Notes under the pieces: model-generated
Database searches by the model: none
The model's input: only the letters and a program-made list of their open reading frames with translations
What the model was told of the DNA's origin: nothing
Program-made: the position numbers and the translations under genes
Assembly (NCBI GenBank): GCA_034766995.1
Contig: CM068313.1
Span: 61,948,794-62,012,793, forward strand
Direction: 5' to 3'
DNA: 64,000 nucleotides
Source of the DNA: Acanthacorydalis orientalis
Lineage: Eukaryota > Arthropoda > Insecta > Megaloptera > Corydalidae
Shown here: in pieces, positions 12,501-27,189 of the stretch
Position numbering within the stretch: position 1 is the stretch's first letter
Layout of the letters: every line of letters starts with the position of its first letter

Positions 12501-15500
12501 GACAGACTGACAAGGATAACAGTTGAAAACTTATATACAGAATATCACTGTGTGAACGAAACAATGTTTCCTTGATATTTATGACAATTTAAATATTTAA
12601 TCCCTTCAATTCAACACATCCCTGTCTAGATTGAACACATGCTCTAGTTTTCCCACTGAAAATATTCCCAGGACAGTACCAGGACAGACTGACAAGGATA
12701 ACAGTTGAAAACTTATATACAGAATATCACTGTGTGAACGAAACAATGTTTCCTTGATATTTATGTCAATTTAAATATTTAATCCCTTCAATTCAACACA
12801 TCCCTGTCTAGATTGAACACATGCTCTAGTTTTCCCACTGAAAATATTCCCAGGACAGTACCAGGACAGACTGACAAGGATAACAGTTGAAAACTTATAT
12901 ACAGAATATCACTGTGTGAACGAAACAATGTTTCCTTGATATTTATGACAATTTAAATATTTAATCCCTTCAATTCAACACATCCCTGTCTAGATTGAAC
13001 ACATGCTCTAGTTTTCCCACTGAAAATATTCCCAGGACAGTACCAGGACAGACTGACAAGGATAACAGTTGAAAACTTATATACAGAATATCACTGTGTG
13101 AACGAAACAATGTTTCCTTGATATTTATGACAATTTAAATATTTAATCCCTTCAATTCAACACATCCCTGTCTAGATTGAACACATGCTCTAGTTTTCCC
13201 ACTGAAAATATTCCCAGGACAGTACCAGGACAGACTGACAAGGATAACAGTTGAAAACTTATATACAGAATATCACTGTGTGAACGAAACAATGTTTCCT
13301 TGATATTTATGACAATTTAAATATTTAATCTCTTCAATTCAACACATCCCTGTCTAGATTGAACACATGCTCTAGTTTTCCCACTGAAAATATTCCCAGG
13401 ACAGTACCAGGACAGACTGACAAGGATAACAGTTGAAAACTTATATACAGAATATCACTGTGTGAACGAAACAATGTTTCCTTGATATTTATGACAATTT
13501 AAATATTTAATCCCTTCAATTCAACACATCCCTGTCTAGATTGAACACATGCTCTAGTTTTCCCACTGAAAATATTCCCAGGACAGTACCAGGACAGACT
13601 GACAAGGATAACAGTTGAAAACTTATATACAGAATATCACTGTGTGAACGAAACAATGTTTCCTTGATATTTATGACAATTTAAATATTTAATCTCTTCA
13701 ATTCAACACATCCCTGTCTAGATTGAACACATGCTCTAGTTTTCCCACTGAAAATATTCCCAGGACAGTACCAGGACAGACTGACAAGGATAACAGTTGA
13801 AAACTTATATACAGAATATCACTGTGTGAACGAAACAATGTTTCCTTGATATTTATGACAATTTAAATATTTAATCTCTTCAATTCAACACATCCCTGTC
13901 TAGATTGAACACATGCTCTAGTTTTCCCACTGAAAATATTCCCAGGACAGTACCAGGACAGACTGACAAGGATAACAGTTGAAAACTTATATACAGAATA
14001 TCACTGTGTGAACGAAACAATGTTTCCTTGATATTTATGACAATTTAAATATTTAATCCCTTCAATTCAACACATCCCTGTCTAGATTGAACACATGCTC
14101 TAGTTTTCCCACTGAAAATATTCCCAGGACAGTACCAGGACAGACTGACAAGGATAACAGTTGAAAACTTATATACAGAATATCACTGTGTGAACGAAAC
14201 AATGTTTCCTTGATATTTATGACAATTTAAATATTTAATCCCTTCAATTCAACACATCCCTGTCTAGATTGAACACATGCTCTAGTTTTCCCACTGAAAA
14301 TATTCCCAGGACAGTACCAGGACAGACTGACAAGGATAACAGTTGAAAACTTATATACAGAATATCACTGTGTGAACGAAACAATGTTTCCTTGATATTT
14401 ATGACAATTTAAATATTTAATCCCTTCAATTCAACACATCCCTGTCTAGATTGAACACATGCTCTAGTTTTCCCACTGAAAATATTCCCAGGACAGTACC
14501 AGGACAGACTGACAAGGATAACAGTTGAAAACTTATATACAGAATATCACTGTGTGAACGAAACAATGTTTCCTTGATATTTATGACAATTTAAATATTT
14601 AATCCCTTCAATTCAACACATCCCTGTCTAGATTGAACACATGCTCTAGTTTTCCCACTGAAAATATTCCCAGGACAGTACCAGGACAGACTGACAAGGA
14701 TAACAGTTGAAAACTTATATACAGAATATCACTGTGTGAACGAAACAATGTTTCCTTGATATTTATGACAATTTAAATATTTAATCCCTTCAATTCAACA
14801 CATCCCTGTCTAGATTGAACACATGCTCTAGTTTTCCCACTGAAAATATTCCCAGGACAGTACCAGGACAGACTGACAAGGATAACAGTTGAAAACTTAT
14901 ATACAGAATATCACTGTGTGAACGAAACAATGTTTCCTTGATATTTATGACAATTTAAATATTTAATCTCTTCAATTCAACACATCCCTGTCTAGATTGA
15001 ACACATGCTCTAGTTTTCCCACTGAAAATATTCCCAGGACAGTACCAGGACAGACTGACAAGGATAACAGTTGAAAACTTATATACAGAATATCACTGTG
15101 TGAACGAAACAATGTTTCCTTGATATTTATGTCAATTTAAATATTTAATCCCTTCAATTCAACACATCCCTGTCTAGATTGAACACATGCTCTAGTTTTC
15201 CCACTGAAAATATTCCCAGGACAGTACCAGGACAGACTGACAAGGATAACAGTTGAAAACTTATATACAGAATATCACTGTGTGAACGAAACAATGTTTC
15301 CTTGATATTTATGTCAATTTAAATATTTAATCCCTTCAATTCAACACATCCCTGTCTAGATTGAACACATGCTCTAGTTTTCCCACTGAAAATATTCCCA
15401 GGACAGTACCAGGACAGACTGACAAGGATAACAGTTGAAAACTTATATACAGAATATCACTGTGTGAACGAAACAATGTTTCCTTGATATTTATGACAAT

Positions 15501-18500
15501 TTAAATATTTAATCTCTTCAATTCAACACATCCCTGTCTAGATTGAACACATGCTCTAGTTTTCCCACTGAAAATATTCCCAGGACAGTACCAGGACAGA
15601 CTGACAAGGATAACAGTTGAAAACTTATATACAGAATATCACTGTGTGAACGAAACAATGTTTCCTTGATATTTATGACAATTTAAATATTTAATCCCTT
15701 CAATTCAACACATCCCTGTCTAGATTGAACACATGCTCTAGTTTTCCCACTGAAAATATTCCCAGGACAGTACCAGGACAGACTGACAAGGATAACAGTT
15801 GAAAACTTATATACAGAATATCACTGTGTGAACGAAACAATGTTTCCTTGATATTTATGTCAATTTAAATATTTAATCCCTTCAATTCAACACATCCCTG
15901 TCTAGATTGAACACATGCTCTAGTTTTCCCACTGAAAATATTCCCAGGACAGTACCAGGACAGACTGACAAGGATAACAGTTGAAAACTTATATACAGAA
16001 TATCACTGTGTGAACGAAACAATGTTTCCTTGATATTTATGACAATTTAAATATTTAATCCCTTCAATTCAACACATCCCTGTCTAGATTGAACACATGC
16101 TCTAGTTTTCCCACTGAAAATATTCCCAGGACAGTACCAGGACAGACTGACAAGGATAACAGTTGAAAACTTATATACAGAATATCACTGTGTGAACGAA
16201 ACAATGTTTCCTTGATATTTATGACAATTTAAATATTTAATCCCTTCAATTCAACACATCCCTGTCTAGATTGAACACATGCTCTAGTTTTCCCACTGAA
16301 AATATTCCCAGGACAGTACCAGGACAGACTGACAAGGATAACAGTTGAAAACTTATATACAGAATATCACTGTGTGAACGAAACAATGTTTCCTTGATAT
16401 TTATGACAATTTAAATATTTAATCCCTTCAATTCAACACATCCCTGTCTAGATTGAACACATGCTCTAGTTTTCCCACTGAAAATATTCCCAGGACAGTA
16501 CCAGGACAGACTGACAAGGATAACAGTTGAAAACTTATATACAGAATATCACTGTGTGAACGAAACAATGTTTCCTTGATATTTATGACAATTTAAATAT
16601 TTAATCCCTTCAATTCAACACATCCCTGTCTAGATTGAACACATGCTCTAGTTTTCCCACTGAAAATATTCCCAGGACAGTACCAGGACAGACTGACAAG
16701 GATAACAGTTGAAAACTTATATACAGAATATCACTGTGTGAACGAAACAATGTTTCCTTGATATTTATGTCAATTTAAATATTTAATCCCTTCAATTCAA
16801 CACATCCCTGTCTAGATTGAACACATGCTCTAGTTTTCCCACTGAAAATATTCCCAGGACAGTACCAGGACAGACTGACAAGGATAACAGTTGAAAACTT
16901 ATATACAGAATATCACTGTGTGAACGAAACAATGTTTCCTTGATATTTATGACAATTTAAATATTTAATCCCTTCAATTCAACACATCCCTGTCTAGATT
17001 GAACACATGCTCTAGTTTTCCCACTGAAAATATTCCCAGGACAGTACCAGGACAGACTGACAAGGATAACAGTTGAAAACTTATATACAGAATATCACTG
17101 TGTGAACGAAACAATGTTTCCTTGATATTTATGACAATTTAAATATTTAATCCCTTCAATTCAACACATCCCTGTCTAGATTGAACACATGCTCTAGTTT
17201 TCCCACTGAAAATATTCCCAGGACAGTACCAGGACAGACTGACAAGGATAACAGTTGAAAACTTATATACAGAATATCACTGTGTGAACGAAACAATGTT
17301 TCCTTGATATTTATGACAATTTAAATATTTAATCCCTTCAATTCAACACATCCCTGTCTAGATTGAACACATGCTCTAGTTTTCCCACTGAAAATATTCC
17401 CAGGACAGTACCAGGACAGACTGACAAGGATAACAGTTGAAAACTTATATACAGAATATCACTGTGTGAACGAAACAATGTTTCCTTGATATTTATGACA
17501 ATTTAAATATTTAATCCCTTCAATTCAACACATCCCTGTCTAGATTGAACACATGCTCTAGTTTTCCCACTGAAAATATTCCCAGGACAGTACCAGGACA
17601 GACTGACAAGGATAACAGTTGAAAACTTATATACAGAATATCACTGTGTGAACGAAACAATGTTTCCTTGATATTTATGACAATTTAAATATTTAATCTC
17701 TTCAATTCAACACATCCCTGTCTAGATTGAACACATGCTCTAGTTTTCCCACTGAAAATATTCCCAGGACAGTACCAGGACAGACTGACAAGGATAACAG
17801 TTGAAAACTTATATACAGAATATCACTGTGTGAACGAAACAATGTTTCCTTGATATTTATGACAATTTAAATATTTAATCTCTTCAATTCAACACATCCC
17901 TGTCTAGATTGAACACATGCTCTAGTTTTCCCACTGAAAATATTCCCAGGACAGTACCAGGACAGACTGACAAGGATAACAGTTGAAAACTTATATACAG
18001 AATATCACTGTGTGAACGAAACAATGTTTCCTTGATATTTATGACAATTTAAATATTTAATCCCTTCAATTCAACACATCCCTGTCTAGATTGAACACAT
18101 GCTCTAGTTTTCCCACTGAAAATATTCCCAGGACAGTACCAGGACAGACTGACAAGGATAACAGTTGAAAACTTATATACAGAATATCACTGTGTGAACG
18201 AAACAATGTTTCCTTGATATTTATGACAATTTAAATATTTAATCCCTTCAATTCAACACATCCCTGTCTAGATTGAACACATGCTCTAGTTTTCCCACTG
18301 AAAATATTCCCAGGACAGTACCAGGACAGACTGACAAGGATAACAGTTGAAAACTTATATACAGAATATCACTGTGTGAACGAAACAATGTTTCCTTGAT
18401 ATTTATGACAATTTAAATATTTAATCCCTTCAATTCAACACATCCCTGTCTAGATTGAACACATGCTCTAGTTTTCCCACTGAAAATATTCCCAGGACAG

Positions 18501-21500
18501 TACCAGGACAGACTGACAAGGATAACAGTTGAAAACTTATATACAGAATATCACTGTGTGAACGAAACAATGTTTCCTTGATATTTATGACAATTTAAAT
18601 ATTTAATCCCTTCAATTCAACACATCCCTGTCTAGATTGAACACATGCTCTAGTTTTCCCACTGAAAATATTCCCAGGACAGTACCAGGACAGACTGACA
18701 AGGATAACAGTTGAAAACTTATATACAGAATATCACTGTGTGAACGAAACAATGTTTCCTTGATATTTATGACAATTTAAATATTTAATCCCTTCAATTC
18801 AACACATCCCTGTCTAGATTGAACACATGCTCTAGTTTTCCCACTGAAAATATTCCCAGGACAGTACCAGGACAGACTGACAAGGATAACAGTTGAAAAC
18901 TTATATACAGAATATCACTGTGTGAACGAAACAATGTTTCCTTGATATTTATGACAATTTAAATATTTAATCCCTTCAATTCAACACATCCCTGTCTAGA
19001 TTGAACACATGCTCTAGTTTTCCCACTGAAAATATTCCCAGGACAGTACCAGGACAGACTGACAAGGATAACAGTTGAAAACTTATATACAGAATATCAC
19101 TGTGTGAACGAAACAATGTTTCCTTGATATTTATGACAATTTAAATATTTAATCTCTTCAATTCAACACATCCCTGTCTAGATTGAACACATGCTCTAGT
19201 TTTCCCACTGAAAATATTCCCAGGACAGTACCAGGACAGACTGACAAGGATAACAGTTGAAAACTTATATACAGAATATCACTGTGTGAACGAAACAATG
19301 TTTCCTTGATATTTATGACAATTTAAATATTTAATCCCTTCAATTCAACACATCCCTGTCTAGATTGAACACATGCTCTAGTTTTCCCACTGAAAATATT
19401 CCCAGGACAGTACCAGGACAGACTGACAAGGATAACAGTTGAAAACTTATATACAGAATATCACTGTGTGAACGAAACAATGTTTCCTTGATATTTATGA
19501 CAATTTAAATATTTAATCCCTTCAATTCAACACATCCCTGTCTAGATTGAACACATGCTCTAGTTTTCCCACTGAAAATATTCCCAGGACAGTACCAGGA
19601 CAGACTGACAAGGATAACAGTTGAAAACTTATATACAGAATATCACTGTGTGAACGAAACAATGTTTCCTTGATATTTATGACAATTTAAATATTTAATC
19701 CCTTCAATTCAACACATCCCTGTCTAGATTGAACACATGCTCTAGTTTTCCCACTGAAAATATTCCCAGGACAGTACCAGGACAGACTGACAAGGATAAC
19801 AGTTGAAAACTTATATACAGAATATCACTGTGTGAACGAAACAATGTTTCCTTGATATTTATGACAATTTAAATATTTAATCCCTTCAATTCAACACATC
19901 CCTGTCTAGATTGAACACATGCTCTAGTTTTCCCACTGAAAATATTCCCAGGACAGTACCAGGACAGACTGACAAGGATAACAGTTGAAAACTTATATAC
20001 AGAATATCACTGTGTGAACGAAACAATGTTTCCTTGATATTTATGACAATTTAAATATTTAATCCCTTCAATTCAACACATCCCTGTCTAGATTGAACAC
20101 ATGCTCTAGTTTTCCCACTGAAAATATTCCCAGGACAGTACCAGGACAGACTGACAAGGATAACAGTTGAAAACTTATATACAGAATATCACTGTGTGAA
20201 CGAAACAATGTTTCCTTGATATTTATGACAATTTAAATATTTAATCCCTTCAATTCAACACATCCCTGTCTAGATTGAACACATGCTCTAGTTTTCCCAC
20301 TGAAAATATTCCCAGGACAGTACCAGGACAGACTGACAAGGATAACAGTTGAAAACTTATATACAGAATATCACTGTGTGAACGAAACAATGTTTCCTTG
20401 ATATTTATGACAATTTAAATATTTAATCCCTTCAATTCAACACATCCCTGTCTAGATTGAACACATGCTCTAGTTTTCCCACTGAAAATATTCCCAGGAC
20501 AGTACCAGGACAGACTGACAAGGATAACAGTTGAAAACTTATATACAGAATATCACTGTGTGAACGAAACAATGTTTCCTTGATATTTATGACAATTTAA
20601 ATATTTAATCCCTTCAATTCAACACATCCCTGTCTAGATTGAACACATGCTCTAGTTTTCCCACTGAAAATATTCCCAGGACAGTACCAGGACAGACTGA
20701 CAAGGATAACAGTTGAAAACTTATATACAGAATATCACTGTGTGAACGAAACAATGTTTCCTTGATATTTATGACAATTTAAATATTTAATCCCTTCAAT
20801 TCAACACATCCCTGTCTAGATTGAACACATGCTCTAGTTTTCCCACTGAAAATATTCCCAGGACAGTACCAGGACAGACTGACAAGGATAACAGTTGAAA
20901 ACTTATATACAGAATATCACTGTGTGAACGAAACAATGTTTCCTTGATATTTATGTCAATTTAAATATTTAATCCCTTCAATTCAACACATCCCTGTCTA
21001 GATTGAACACATGCTCTAGTTTTCCCACTGAAAATATTCCCAGGACAGTACCAGGACAGACTGACAAGGATAACAGTTGAAAACTTATATACAGAATATC
21101 ACTGTGTGAACGAAACAATGTTTCCTTGATATTTATGACAATTTAAATATTTAATCCCTTCAATTCAACACATCCCTGTCTAGATTGAACACATGCTCTA
21201 GTTTTCCCACTGAAAATATTCCCAGGACAGTACCAGGACAGACTGACAAGGATAACAGTTGAAAACTTATATACAGAATATCACTGTGTGAACGAAACAA
21301 TGTTTCCTTGATATTTATGACAATTTAAATATTTAATCTCTTCAATTCAACACATCCCTGTCTAGATTGAACACATGCTCTAGTTTTCCCACTGAAAATA
21401 TTCCCAGGACAGTACCAGGACAGACTGACAAGGATAACAGTTGAAAACTTATATACAGAATATCACTGTGTGAACGAAACAATGTTTCCTTGATATTTAT

Positions 21501-22880
21501 GACAATTTAAATATTTAATCCCTTCAATTCAACACATCCCTGTCTAGATTGAACACATGCTCTAGTTTTCCCACTGAAAATATTCCCAGGACAGTACCAG
21601 GACAGACTGACAAGGATAACAGTTGAAAACTTATATACAGAATATCACTGTGTGAACGAAACAATGTTTCCTTGATATTTATGACAATTTAAATATTTAA
21701 TCCCTTCAATTCAACACATCCCTGTCTAGATTGAACACATGCTCTAGTTTTCCCACTGAAAATATTCCCAGGACAGTACCAGGACAGACTGACAAGGATA
21801 ACAGTTGAAAACTTATATACAGAATATCACTGTGTGAACGAAACAATGTTTCCTTGATATTTATGACAATTTAAATATTTAATCTCTTCAATTCAACACA
21901 TCCCTGTCTAGATTGAACACATGCTCTAGTTTTCCCACTGAAAATATTCCCAGGACAGTACCAGGACAGACTGACAAGGATAACAGTTGAAAACTTATAT
22001 ACAGAATATCACTGTGTGAACGAAACAATGTTTCCTTGATATTTATGACAATTTAAATATTTAATCCCTTCAATTCAACACATCCCTGTCTAGATTGAAC
22101 ACATGCTCTAGTTTTCCCACTGAAAATATTCCCAGGACAGTACCAGGACAGACTGACAAGGATAACAGTTGAAAACTTATATACAGAATATCACTGTGTG
22201 AACGAAACAATGTTTCCTTGATATTTATGACAATTTAAATATTTAATCCCTTCAATTCAACACATCCCTGTCTAGATTGAACACATGCTCTAGTTTTCCC
22301 ACTGAAAATATTCCCAGGACAGTACCAGGACAGACTGACAAGGATAACAGTTGAAAACTTATATACAGAATATCACTGTGTGAACGAAACAATGTTTCCT
22401 TGATATTTATGACAATTTAAATATTTAATCCCTTCAATTCAACACATCCCTGTCTAGATTGAACACATGCTCTAGTTTTCCCACTGAAAATATTCCCAGG
22501 ACAGTACCAGGACAGACTGACAAGGATAACAGTTGAAAACTTATATACAGAATATCACTGTGTGAACGAAACAATGTTTCCTTGATATTTATGACAATTT
22601 AAATATTTAATCTCTTCAATTCAACACATCCCTGTCTAGATTGAACACATGCTCTAGTTTTCCCACTGAAAATATTCCCAGGACAGTACCAGGACAGACT
22701 GACAAGGATAACAGTTGAAAACTTATATACAGAATATCACTGTGTGAACGAAACAATGTTTCCTTGATATTTATGACAATTTAAATATTTAATCTCTTCA
22801 ATTCAACACATCCCTGTCTAGATTGAACACATGCTCTAGTTTTCCCACTGAAAATATTCCCAGGACAGTACCAGGACAGA
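6501..22880 (+). repeat. Core of 182-bp satellite: 90 monomers in perfect phase
   Basis: The monomer beginning CTGACAAGGATAACAGTTGA recurs every 182 bp from 6501 to 22881, 90 units without one net insertion or deletion; I checked the phase at units 21, 51, 81 and the last. Units are nearly identical. The recurrent differences are at monomer position 39 (G in units 1 and 5, otherwise T), 78 (A, or T in 16 units) and 97 (C mostly, T in about a quarter). Each monomer carries an XbaI-type TCTAGA site and an AT-rich ATTTAAATATTTAAT segment. No open reading frame spans it. Length and homogeneity fit a centromeric or pericentromeric satellite maintained by unequal exchange or gene conversion. Confidence 0.98.
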
Positions 22881-24480
22881 CTGACAAGGATAACAGTTGA
22901 AAACTTATATACAGAATATCACTGTGTGAACGAAACAATATTTCCTTGATATTTATGACAATTTAAATATTTAATCACTCCAGTACAACGCGTCCCTGTC
23001 TAGATTGAACACATGCTCTAGTTTTTCCACTGAAAATATTCCCAGGGCAGTACTAGGATCGATTGACAAGGATAACAGTTGAAAACCTATATAAGAATAT
23101 CACTGTGTGAACGAAACAATATTTCCTTGATATTTATGACAATTCAAATATTTAAACACTCCAGTTCAACGCGTCCCTGTCTAGATTGAACACATGCTCT
23201 AGTTTTTCCACTGAAAATATTCCCAGGACAGTACTAGGACCGATTGACAAGGATAACAGTTGAAAACCTATATAAGAATATCACTGTGTGAACGAAACAA
23301 TATTTCCTTGATATTTATGACAATTTAAATATTTAATCTCTTCAACACGTCCCTGTCTAGATTGAACACTTGCACTAGTTTTTCCACTGAAGATATTTCC
23401 AGGACAATACTAGGACAGACTGACAAGGATAACAGTTGAAAACATATACACAGAATATCACTGTGTGAACGAAACAATATTTCCTTGATATTAATGACAA
23501 TTTAAATATTTAATCTCTTCAACACGTCCCTGTCTAGATTGAACACTTGCACTAGTTTTTCCACTGAAGATATTTCCAGGACAATACTAGGACAGACTGA
23601 CAAGGATAACAGTTGAAAACATATACACAGAATATCACTGTGTGAACGAAACAATATTTCCTTGATATTTATGACAATTTAAATATTTAATCTCTTCAAT
23701 TCAACACGTCCCTGTCTAGATTGAACACATGCTCTAGTTTTTTCACTGAAGATATTTCCAGGACAATACTAGGACAGACTGACAAGGATAACAGTTGAAA
23801 ACTTATACACAGAATATCACTGTGTGAACGAAACAATATTTTCTTGATATTTATGACAATTTAAATATTTAATCTCTCCAATTCAACACGTCCCTGTCTA
23901 GATTGAACACATGCTCTAGTTTTTAGACTGAGGATATTCCCAGTCCTATACTATGATAGACCAAAACAAGGATACCAGTTGACAATTTAGATTGTGAATA
24001 TCACTAGGTGAACGACAAAATATTGCCTCGATACTTTTGATAATTTAGATACCTAACCTCCTTAATTCAACACATTGCTGTCTAGATTGATCGCATGCTG
24101 TAGTTTTTATACTGAGGATATTTCCAAGACTAAATTAACAAGGATAACAGTTGACAATTTAGATACAGAATATCAGTGTGTAAATGAAACAATATTTCCT
24201 CGATATTTATAAAAATTTTAATTTTTATAGAATTCAGCACATCCGTGTCTAGAATTGAGCACAAGCTCTACTTTTTACACTGATGATTTGACTAAGACTA
24301 TTTTAGCAAGGATAACAGTTGACAATTTTAGATACAGACTATCTCTAATTGAATGAAACAATAGTTCATTGATATTTACAATAACTTTAATGTCTATTTA
24401 ATTGAATTCAGCACATCCCTGTTTCTAGAGTGCTCACATACTCGTTATCGAATCGGGAATTATTCAGAACTTAATTTTTT
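22881..24480 (+). repeat. Right edge of satellite array with diverging monomers
   Basis: The satellite continues in the same orientation but decays. Monomer starts lie near 22881, 23063, 23244, 23420, 23597, 23779, 23961, 24135 and 24303, so unit length falls from 182 to 176-177, recovers to 182, then drops below 175. Substitutions increase with distance from the core. Recognisable monomer sequence ends near 24480, at the decayed copia. Confidence 0.9.
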
Positions 24481-24528
24481 GATAAGATATTTCTTTGGCT
24501 CTTGCTTCACCAGGAAGTAAGGTCCTTT

Positions 24529-24750
24529 TTATGTTAAAACCACGTATCCAGTGATGAAGCAGGGAGTAGTATCTGGGTCATTGCCTAAGTCGTCATCGCT
24601 GAAACCATCAAATTCTGATCTTTTGTTCCTGCCAAACACGATTTTATGTTCGTCGATCCTTGGAGGTAGCGAAGAACGTTTTTCATGCTGTCCAATGGAG
24701 CCGACCAGGATCGTTGTTGAATCTGATGAGTTGTCCCACGGCGAAATCAA
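24529..24750 (-). pseudogene. copia RNase H fragment
   Basis: The minus-strand peptide ends FDGFSDDDLGNDPDTTPCFITGYV, matching the copia RNase H motif usually written GFSDADWGNDPDTRRSxTGYV. The Ala-Asp-Trp centre has become Asp-Asp-Leu and the upstream part is frameshifted. It is the last coding segment of the decayed copia. Confidence 0.8.
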
Positions 24751-24929
24751 TATCGGGCCTTGTAGCTTGGGGTATTAAAATGTACAATTGTATGTACAAT
24801 TGCACGTACGAATTACTTATTACATGGAGACCTGGGAGAGAAAACGTACATTCGAAAACTAGAAGGTTTCGAGATTACCGAGAGTCTCCAGGTAAGAAAT
24901 CCTTTCTGCTATCGAGATGATGGAATTCC

Positions 24930-25320
24930 AGGTTATTTTTCACTCCGTTTGTGTACAGGAATCGAATCGTGTTCATACTAACTACTGGTGAGTAAGTGTC
25001 ACTGCAGTCGATTCCTCGTTGTTGAGTGCAGCGCCTTTTACCACTAATCAGGTTTTGTATTTTCTCGATCCGGAACCACCGTCTAGCTTGGGTTTAAAAA
25101 CCTAGCGTTTGTTGTATGCCTTCTTGTTCGGTGCAAAGTTGATGAGTGACCAAGTTTTGTTGTCGACCGTAGCGTCATAATCATATATTTCATTCTTCCT
25201 GCAGTGCCGATTTCCAGGAAACTGCATCACGGCGACTGCATCGTGTCTCGAACGCTTTGTGGATCTACAGAATTCTCTACTTCGGCAAGGTACGTAATGA
25301 AATCCATGCCCGTTTCTCAA
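24930..25320 (-). pseudogene. copia reverse transcriptase N-terminal fragment
   Basis: From 25320 downward the minus strand encodes ATVDNKTWSLINFAPNKKA, the segment that opens the copia RT domain. In shifted frames around 25060-24930 it gives LVVKG, RGIDCSDTYSPVVSM and TIRFL, the usual RT finger motifs. The YVDD box is not recognisable. Confidence 0.7.
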
Positions 25321-25776
25321 CTTCGCTGTCTCGATGATCGGTGAAGAGTATTTCTCATGGGCATGTCTGGATTCGTGTTGTCCTCTGGGTTCCTCAGGTC
25401 TGGTTCATTTGTTTTTTTCATACCTCGAGTATTTTCATCCTGATCAGCTGTTTATCCCTTCTGCATTTTCTCCTTCTCTTCTTCGAGGAACCGAACCGGA
25501 GAGAAAATTGGAATCACGCCTTCTCAGCTGGTAGAAATTTTTTGACGGTTTCGTTTTCGAAGATATTACATCTCTGCTTCTCGTGACTTTGTATGTTTGT
25601 GGACGAATCAACCTGCAGCCTTGTATCATCACAGTATCCTGTCAAAATAAAAAAACACTGATTTCATTTCCCCTTTTAAGTCATTTCTCACGAGGTATGT
25701 GGGTCATTGCTTTACATCCAAATATCACGAGATGACTTGAATAGAATTTTGTCCTTATCCAAATTTCTTCTGGACT

Positions 25777-25971
25777 TTACGCTCTTCCAGCATTCGTGGT
25801 GGTCCGATTCATGAGATAAATAGCCATGGCGACAGATCCAACCCAGAAGCGTTTATCCAGTCCGCCGTCTGAAAGAATTGAATGTACTTTTTCAACGATG
25901 GTTCTACTCATCCGCAGCTCGGCATCTCCATTTTGCTGCGGTGAATAGGGAATGGTGAACTGGAATAACAT
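25777..25971 (-). pseudogene. copia integrase catalytic-core fragment
   Basis: The minus-strand peptide IPYSPQQNGDAELRMSRTIV is the third catalytic block of a copia integrase (YSPQQNGVAERxNRT in the family). It is followed by the conserved helix FWVGSVAMAIYLMNRT. The catalytic Glu is present, with a one-residue disturbance after it. The upstream Asp blocks are not readable. Confidence 0.85.
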
Positions 25972-26282
25972 ACCTTTTTCCTTGAGAATTTTTTTATTGT
26001 TTGTATTGTTATATAATTTTAAATTATTAGGTCATAAAAATTTTTCTTTCGTTGTTGCTGATTCTAGACAAGTGCAGTGAATTCTTTAATGGTTTCAAAA
26101 AGGACTTTAATTTTGTAAAAGGTAGACAAAAAAAGTTTTCGAACGATTAATCGATTAATGAGACAAAATACCTAGATTTTCCGATGGAATTTACCTCCAT
26201 TGATTTGCAGATTTCGGTGTGGATTGGGTCCAGGATGTTTTCAGCTCGCTTACCGGAGATTTCTAACGGTGCTCGATGCCGC

Positions 26283-26591
26283 TTACCCATAACTCAGTCT
26301 GTTCATGAAGCAGAGCCGACAGTGCCATAAAATCTCATCATTTCCATTTTGAGCATAATTGGCCATGTGAGTAAAGCAATCAATGTTGAATATTCCCTGC
26401 AACTCGGATGCAGTTGTGATCAGCTGGCTTTGAGTCGAAAATTTGGCAACACTGATTATCGAAATGGACAGATTTCTTTTTTGTGATCCTGCAACAAACA
26501 AACAGTTAGTAGAGATGTTTGGCACATCAAGAACATCTTTCATCGAGATATTTTCGTCGTTGATGGCGACTTGTATCGAAGCTTTTCGCAA
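26283..26591 (-). pseudogene. copia pre-integrase fragment
   Basis: The minus-strand 102-residue frame includes VLDVPNISTNCL and, near its end, ILWHCRLCFMNRLSYG. These correspond to the copia protease-to-integrase region and the LWHRRLGHLN-type zinc-binding start of integrase, where the first zinc His of GH has become Cys-Phe. A degenerate protease site encoding WCIDSCASS lies just upstream at about 26730-26695, with the DSG glycine changed to Cys. Confidence 0.75.
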
Positions 26592-27189
26592 TCAGTTCAG
26601 AGTTCATTTTTCCATTATCGGCGGCAATTACCTCGAAAGTATGTTCTCGTGCATCCTTCTAGAGCCATTACTTGTGCATCGTCATGTGTGATGAAGCACA
26701 TGAATCGATGCACCAAAGTTCTTTATTCATGGTGGCATTGGAATAAAATGTAAAGAAATCATTCGGTTTCTTCTCTTCTCTCAGTGGTTTCCCTACAGGT
26801 TTCATGCGAAATGCTCTGTAATCACTGAGAAGGTGGTCAAATCTGTTGCAGTTGTATCAGCACTTCCAACACTGTTGCAAGTCACTTTGCTACTCTGCTG
26901 GTGGTTCTGTGAACGAAGATTTCTAAATCTTCGGTTTGTGGTAAGCAACACAATGTCCATCCTCAATGACTGACATCTTGTTTCTATGTCGCTATGTCTA
27001 TTCCTGAACTCGTAAGTCCCATTATCGTCTGTTTATATTCCTCGGAGAGACTGACGAGGGCAATTGTTCTGATCCATTCACCCTCGACTTCAAATTTAAG
27101 GCTATATTAAGACAATGAGTGGTTGAAATAAGCAGTGGTTTATCTAGTCAAATTTGAGTTTTCCAGGCGGATAGTGAGGTTTTCTCAAA

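Noticed and set aside
6501..22880. Possible CENP-B box (TTTCGTTCACAC on the minus strand of each monomer)
   Set aside because: It has the TTCG start but lacks the required internal A and the CGGG of the box.
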